Shown here piece by piece: positions 62,601-64,000 of a stretch of DNA of 64,000 nucleotides. The notes beneath the pieces were generated by a model that searched no databases, had not been told where the DNA came from, and was given only the letters and a program-made list of their open reading frames with translations. Source of the stretch: Zygaena filipendulae (lineage: Eukaryota > Arthropoda > Insecta > Lepidoptera > Zygaenidae); the NCBI GenBank assembly GCA_907165275.2, contig OU015649.1:12306001-12370000 (forward strand), in the 5' to 3' direction. How positions within the stretch are numbered: the first letter of the stretch is position 1; every line of letters starts with the position of its first letter. The translations under genes were made by a program, and so were the position numbers.

Positions 62601-63130
62601 AGTAAACACGACATGCGAATGTACTTTCTACTGTCTAGCTTCAAACTATATCTTAGGAATGAATATCCTGGGACACCTGCCGTGGCAGATAAGGACCACA
62701 TAAGTCTGTGTTCCAATCAGTAGGATCGAATTTGGTAGGAGCACGGTGCGTTACGTCAGACAGAGAATCCAGCCCCATTAGCCACGTGAAACTGGACTTT
62801 TGAATGGACTATTTTACGTGACCACGTGACCTGTCGATTCGTTCTTTAGTTTCCTATGCGTTAACGATAATTTATAGATTCTCAACTTGCCTAAAGAGGT
62901 GATAAGATATGTGGGCAGGCGCAGTGGAAACTACGGTAACTACTAGGTAATTAATAAATGCGAGTAGCGGTAGTGATGTAGCGTGAAACCATAGGAAAAC
63001 AAAAAGTGTGTGGTTTAGTTACCGTGACCCGCCACACTAGGAAGGCGGTGTGGTCGCGCGGCACGGTGCGGAAGACCGCGTCGAGCTGCCGCGCGCCGCC
63101 TGCGCCGGCGCCGGTGCCACCATCCTCTTC
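43325..63130 (-). CDS. qua: Villin-like gelsolin-repeat protein with headpiece, 15 exons seen (5' end missing)
   Basis: Exons in transcript order: 63130-63029, 53817-53704, 53058-52868, 52217-52013, 51412-51113, 50481-50143, 49510-49313, 48975-48889, 48808-48715, 47476-47228, 46834-46697, 46245-46090, 44630-44524, 43987-43802, 43438-43325. Phases join throughout, giving 859 residues. Gelsolin repeats are recognised by AVFRTVPRDHTAFLVWR, YGTFYDGEAYLIY, DGVFVLDTPSLLVLWLG, GVYVVDGG..GVWAWVG, FFDGDCYVVLYTY, CYVVRDAGRAWVW, NQYDLAPE..ALFVWLG, and the villin headpiece DDFVSTFNI to KKAAGLF ends the protein. Villins cap, sever and bundle actin; quail bundles actin in Drosophila nurse cells. The start codon is not found, since exon 63130 opens in phase 0 after CCCACAG. 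Confidence 0.93.
43497..43734 (+). mobile_element. Lep1-type Helitron-like repeat in the villin gene
   Basis: It runs from CTAATACTATATTATCTG to GGGGAACAGCTAGT. A TGTAGTCCTGACTATAGGG stretch replaces the usual middle. Further partial copies lie at 44052-44350 (two in tandem, plus) and 44925-45100 (minus). Confidence 0.68.
45106..45370. repeat. Long dispersed repeat R1, copy 1
   Basis: AGTAGGTCTGAAGTTGCCTG, CTTTCAACTGACAACTGTCA and CAGCCAGCGCGATGTAAAAT occur here and, reverse-complemented, at 56743-57006. About 260 bp are shared. It is followed by a related hairpin sequence at 45605-45680 (ACTTATTTAGTCCCTCG / CGGGACTAAATAAGT). Confidence 0.75.
46090..47476 (-). CDS. qua: Villin exons 10-12, gelsolin repeats 5 and 6
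   Basis: 47476-47228: RALVRVSGQYAREARGQEV, a Gly/Arg-rich loop, CYVVRDAGRAWVWCAACATG. 46834-46697: KEKADFWAVLGDRRHLLVAA and RLFYISLGPPGQYS. 46245-46090: FEEIISFNQYDLAPEMAAVL and ALFVWLGAHCCPRARDD. The FWAVLG motif matches the repeat 5 to 6 linker of gelsolin family proteins. Confidence 0.9.
47680..48112 (-). mobile_element. Composite repeat A-B, copy 1
   Basis: Read on the minus strand, part A is a hairpin (CATTGCAAAAAGTTCCGA to TCGGAACTCTTTGCAATG) with a GC-rich loop CGAGCCGAGGCGCAGCCGAA. Part B has inverted ends TTTTTAATACAGTTGC / GCAACTGTATTAAAAA and holds a 66-codon frame (47878-47678). Two tandem copies are at 57007-57840. It lies in the villin intron between exons 9 and 10. Confidence 0.75.
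48715..49510 (-). CDS. qua: Villin exons 7-9, gelsolin repeat 4
   Basis: 49510-49313: DDGSGALRAWRVRRADERP, FFDGDCYVVLYTYHAPTGDQ, ending IIYYWM. 48975-48889: GGSSPNDLRNLGAKEARDLY. 48808-48715: AWVYQGKEPAHFLQIFKGRM. The first exon has two acceptors 6 nt apart (49510 or 49504), adding or removing Ala-Gln. The intron 48888-48809 is only 80 nt. Confidence 0.9.
49021..49233. mobile_element. Family M1 inverted-repeat element, complete copy
   Basis: The ends are CTGCCCTTTAGCCAAGTTGA and TCAACTTGGCTATAGAGGGG. Inner parts match 6393-6575 (TTTCTATCGCGGTAACGATA). It is in the 340-nt intron between villin exons 7 and 8. Confidence 0.75.
50143..51412 (-). CDS. qua: Villin exons 5 and 6, repeat 3 with Ala/Pro/Gly-rich insertions
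   Basis: 51412-51113 reads IAYRMSRGADKGASMRRIAI, then a long APAPRAARLYRATLAPAPAA-type region, then CAPLYREDLADD. 50481-50143 reads GVYVVDGGCRGVWAWVGAGV, then an AGAGAGAGPAAGAGAAP run, then FAALFHGWRWGD. GC content is extreme and the repeat-like codons (GCG, CCC, GGC) explain the low-complexity protein. Confidence 0.9.
52013..53817 (-). CDS. qua: Villin exons 2-4, gelsolin repeats 1 and 2
   Basis: 53817-53704: LPRHHYGTFYDGEAYLIYS. 53058-52868: CAERHIHAWGGERGGAAGV and LLSYFRDGIR. 52217-52013: SGARLYRVRGRRPVLVQLVP, then DGVFVLDTPSLLVLWLGRAA. Phase joins 0, 2 and 0 are all consistent. The long HLRAPATLHWEP segment is the expected helix and strand of repeat 1. Confidence 0.9.
54742..55278 (-). 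mobile_element. 5'-truncated RTE LINE with a twin-priming inversion and 12-bp target duplication
   Basis: The minus strand 54940-54755 encodes the C-terminal end (VLEWRPRLSK, VGRPPARWTDDLKKVAGS, WRALGEAYVQQW). The plus strand 54948-55278 encodes the segment that should precede it (GWAAFGKLRHIFSSPLPQCL, YGAETWNITVRLAHRLHVAQ, AGHICRKTDERW). Perfect CTATTCACCTTT duplications lie at 54730-54741 and 55279-55290. Confidence 0.85.
56139..56318. repeat. Inverted repeat, arms of about 42 nt
   Basis: GATTTAATTTTTTGTTTGTA (left arm 56172-56214) pairs with TACAAACAAAAAATTAAATC (right arm 56276-56318), about 2 mismatches, continuing into ATTGGTCCATG. A third partial arm ATTGGTCCATGATTAAG is at 56139. Confidence 0.75.
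57007..57840 (+). mobile_element. Composite repeat A-B, copies 2 and 3 in tandem
   Basis: A (57007-57114), B (57116-57404), A' (57405-57551), B' (57553-57839). The B parts share AAGAGATGGCGCTAGTCGTA and CACATC(C/T)CGAACGCTAAACG. The second copy keeps a 66-codon frame (57638-57838) that differs from the one at 47678-47878 by one residue; the first copy breaks it. A and A' differ in loop length: the first lacks the GC-rich loop. Confidence 0.78.
59052..59310. mobile_element. hAT-like nonautonomous element nested in a Helitron-like copy
   Basis: The ends CTGTGGCGAAGG and CCTTCGCCACTG are inverted, with exact 8-bp duplications GTAGGTAC at 59044-59051 and 59311-59318. The interrupted host is a minus-strand Helitron-like element (58945-59430), so the hAT insertion is the younger event. 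Confidence 0.85.
60004..60416 (+). repeat. Dispersed lepidopteran repeat
   Basis: It starts AAACCGGCAAAGTGCGAGTC, continues GGACTCGCGCACGAAGGGTT, and ends TTACCCTTTGGGCACGGAAT before an A-run. This pair of ends is a very common dispersed repeat of insect genomes; I cannot assign its class with certainty. Confidence 0.6.
61131..61352. mobile_element. Inverted-repeat element
   Basis: AAGCAATAGTGTGTTAACCC at the left is mirrored by GGGTTAACATGTTATTGCTT at the right; about 30-nt ends. It is noncoding. Confidence 0.6.
62195..62263. repeat. Perfect hairpin with 29-nt arms
   Basis: ACATTATCGAGGTGATAACA plus an A-run, an 11-nt loop, then the exact complement ending TGTTATCACCTCGATAATGT. No mismatch was found by eye. 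Confidence 0.85.
62285..62480 (+). repeat. Two-unit tandem repeat, period about 120 bp
   Basis: TGTTTAC and GAATTCCACTACCAACTTCC (62291, 62311) recur as TGTTTAC and GAGTTTCACTATCCACCTTC (62411, 62432), each followed by CTGG(T/C)T(G/C)CATCAC. An open frame across it (62306-62509) is a product of this repeat, not a gene. Confidence 0.6.
63029..63130 (-). CDS. qua: Villin first visible exon, start of gelsolin repeat 1
   Basis: After the acceptor CCCCACAG the exon reads EEDGG, a Gly/Ala run, then LDAVFRTVPRDHTAFLVWR, the classic N-terminus of gelsolin repeat 1. It ends CGG before GTCACGG. The next coding exon is 9.2 kb away (53817). The start must lie within a few dozen codons upstream; a strong GTAAGT donor near 63770 on this strand could end an upstream, perhaps noncoding, exon. 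Confidence 0.85.
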
Positions 63131-64000
63131 CTGTGGGGCAACGACACCATTAAGTAATGATGAGATTAAGCTGGACAGCGGAAACTTAAACTTGTTTGAA
63201 GTGGCACAGTTGTGTGTCTATAGATTAGAGATATCTAATGATACTTAAATGTCAATAGCTTTATCTACTATCGCAGCTCAGTGGTTGGTGTGTGACAGGG
63301 GACGTTTGCCGTACCTAAGTCATGGGTTCCAATTTCAATAATAATCAGCTTTTGGTGAAGGAATAAATCGTCAGGAGCCCACCACAGTATGGTGGTAGGA
63401 TACTTTGTTAGTGCCCGGCTGGCTACCACCACCTTCAAGTTGAAAATCTATCGTCAAGAATTTACCGGCGTTAAGGCGGCCTCACTTGAAAGCCAGTTTA
63501 TGTGCTAGGCTGGATATGGTAACAATTTTCGAACGCATTCACACCATCATTAGGTAAACTGTAAGTCGAATGCCTAAAAAAAGTTTTACCTACCTTTATG
63601 GAACCTATTTGTTTTAAAATTTTAAAATCGAAATAGGTGCCTACGTAGATTATACTTAAGTATGCCTTCAAATCACTACAGAAGTGAAATAGGCTGTGTT
63701 ACACGTTATACCTATTAAATAAAAACACTTGACTTCACAGATGGTATTGGTACTTGGAATGTAGTTATACTTACCTAGCACTATTAGGTCGTGGCTCTAC
63801 GGCATCCACTATCTCCCTTGAATTTGCAGCATAAAAATGTACCCTCATAGTCCGTAGACATGCAAATCAAACTTATAAAATATTTTTTAACTGACAATCG
63901 GGGAGGCTGGTACAAAAAAAAAAAAACCAAGTCACAATAATGGAAAAGCTGCCCTGATTATTTTCATTTATAGAGATAAAGAAAAGGGCCGGAACGGCTA
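63131..64000. other. Upstream of the visible villin exons; includes a SINE-like copy
   Basis: 63272-63500 (plus) has CAGCTCAGTGGTTGGTGTGT, an A-box-like sequence, and TCATGGGTTCCAATTTC, a weakened B box, then TCGTCAGGAGCCCACCACAG and a GGCGGCCTCACTTGAAAGCC end: a diverged tRNA-derived SINE. The remainder is AT-rich and unrecognised. The villin start codon may lie here or beyond the window. Confidence 0.5.

Larger units (their letters stand above)
53818..63028 (-). other. qua: Villin intron 1 (9.2 kb), densely filled with mobile elements
   Basis: In order: Helitron-like copy (53935-54130, minus), twin-primed RTE (54742-55278), inverted repeat (56139-56318), repeat R1 (56743-57006), two A-B composites (57007-57840), Helitron-like copy with nested hAT (58945-59430), dispersed repeat (60004-60416), inverted-repeat element (61131-61352), hairpin (62195-62263), 120-bp tandem pair (62285-62480), family M1 piece (62775-62901). 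55390-56100 and 60420-61130 show nothing recognised. 57841-58160 may be a further repeat of unknown type. Confidence 0.65.

Noticed and set aside
63770..63850. Upstream villin coding exon on the minus strand ending at a GTAAGT donor
   Set aside because: A strong donor exists, but the ATG frame before it stops and the phase does not fit the exon at 63130; it could only be a noncoding exon.

Overview
The window reads as nuclear DNA of a moth or butterfly (Lepidoptera). Four intron-containing protein genes sit in AT-rich sequence full of lepidopteran-style repeats: Helitron-like elements that start near TACTAATATTATAAATGCG and end in CTAGT, RTE-type LINE pieces, tRNA-derived SINEs, and many short inverted-repeat elements. 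The species cannot be told from the sequence. Exon structures were built by hand from reading-frame continuity, splice-site consensus and remembered family motifs; no alignment or transcript was available.

Layout. (1) 1501-10183, plus: a 12-exon M14 cytosolic carboxypeptidase (CCP6/AGBL4-like, tubulin deglutamylase family). It has a GC-AG intron, a U12-type intron and a leucine in place of the catalytic glutamate. (2) 14239-11858, minus: a 3-exon TBP-related factor 2 gene (Trf2), tail-to-tail with the carboxypeptidase. (3) 19359-37054, plus: a 13-exon Rho-associated kinase (Rok/ROCK) with kinase, coiled coil, split PH and C1 domain, head-to-head with Trf2 across about 5 kb. (4) 63130-43325, minus: 15 coding exons of a villin-type gelsolin-repeat protein with headpiece (quail-like). 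Its start codon lies above 63130 or outside the window. It is tail-to-tail with Rok across 6.3 kb of repeat-rich DNA.

Functionally, Rok and villin both act on actin (myosin and LIM-kinase signalling, and filament bundling or capping). The carboxypeptidase family trims polyglutamate from tubulin, and Trf2 directs core-promoter transcription. Nothing in the sequence shows that the neighbourhood is co-regulated. Exon composition is strongly two-toned: AT-rich exons (most of the carboxypeptidase, the 1.9-kb Rok kinase exon) against extremely GC-rich exons (late Rok, most of villin), where Ala/Pro/Gly/Arg low-complexity stretches appear.

The remaining DNA is introns and intergenic sequence built largely of mobile elements. 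Clear structures include two hAT-like elements with 8-bp target duplications, a twin-primed RTE insertion with a 12-bp target duplication, a 350-bp foldback element upstream of Rok, three copies of a two-part composite repeat, a 4-unit array of Helitron-like modules, and several near-perfect hairpins. No prokaryotic features, CRISPR arrays, rRNA or intact tRNA genes were seen.
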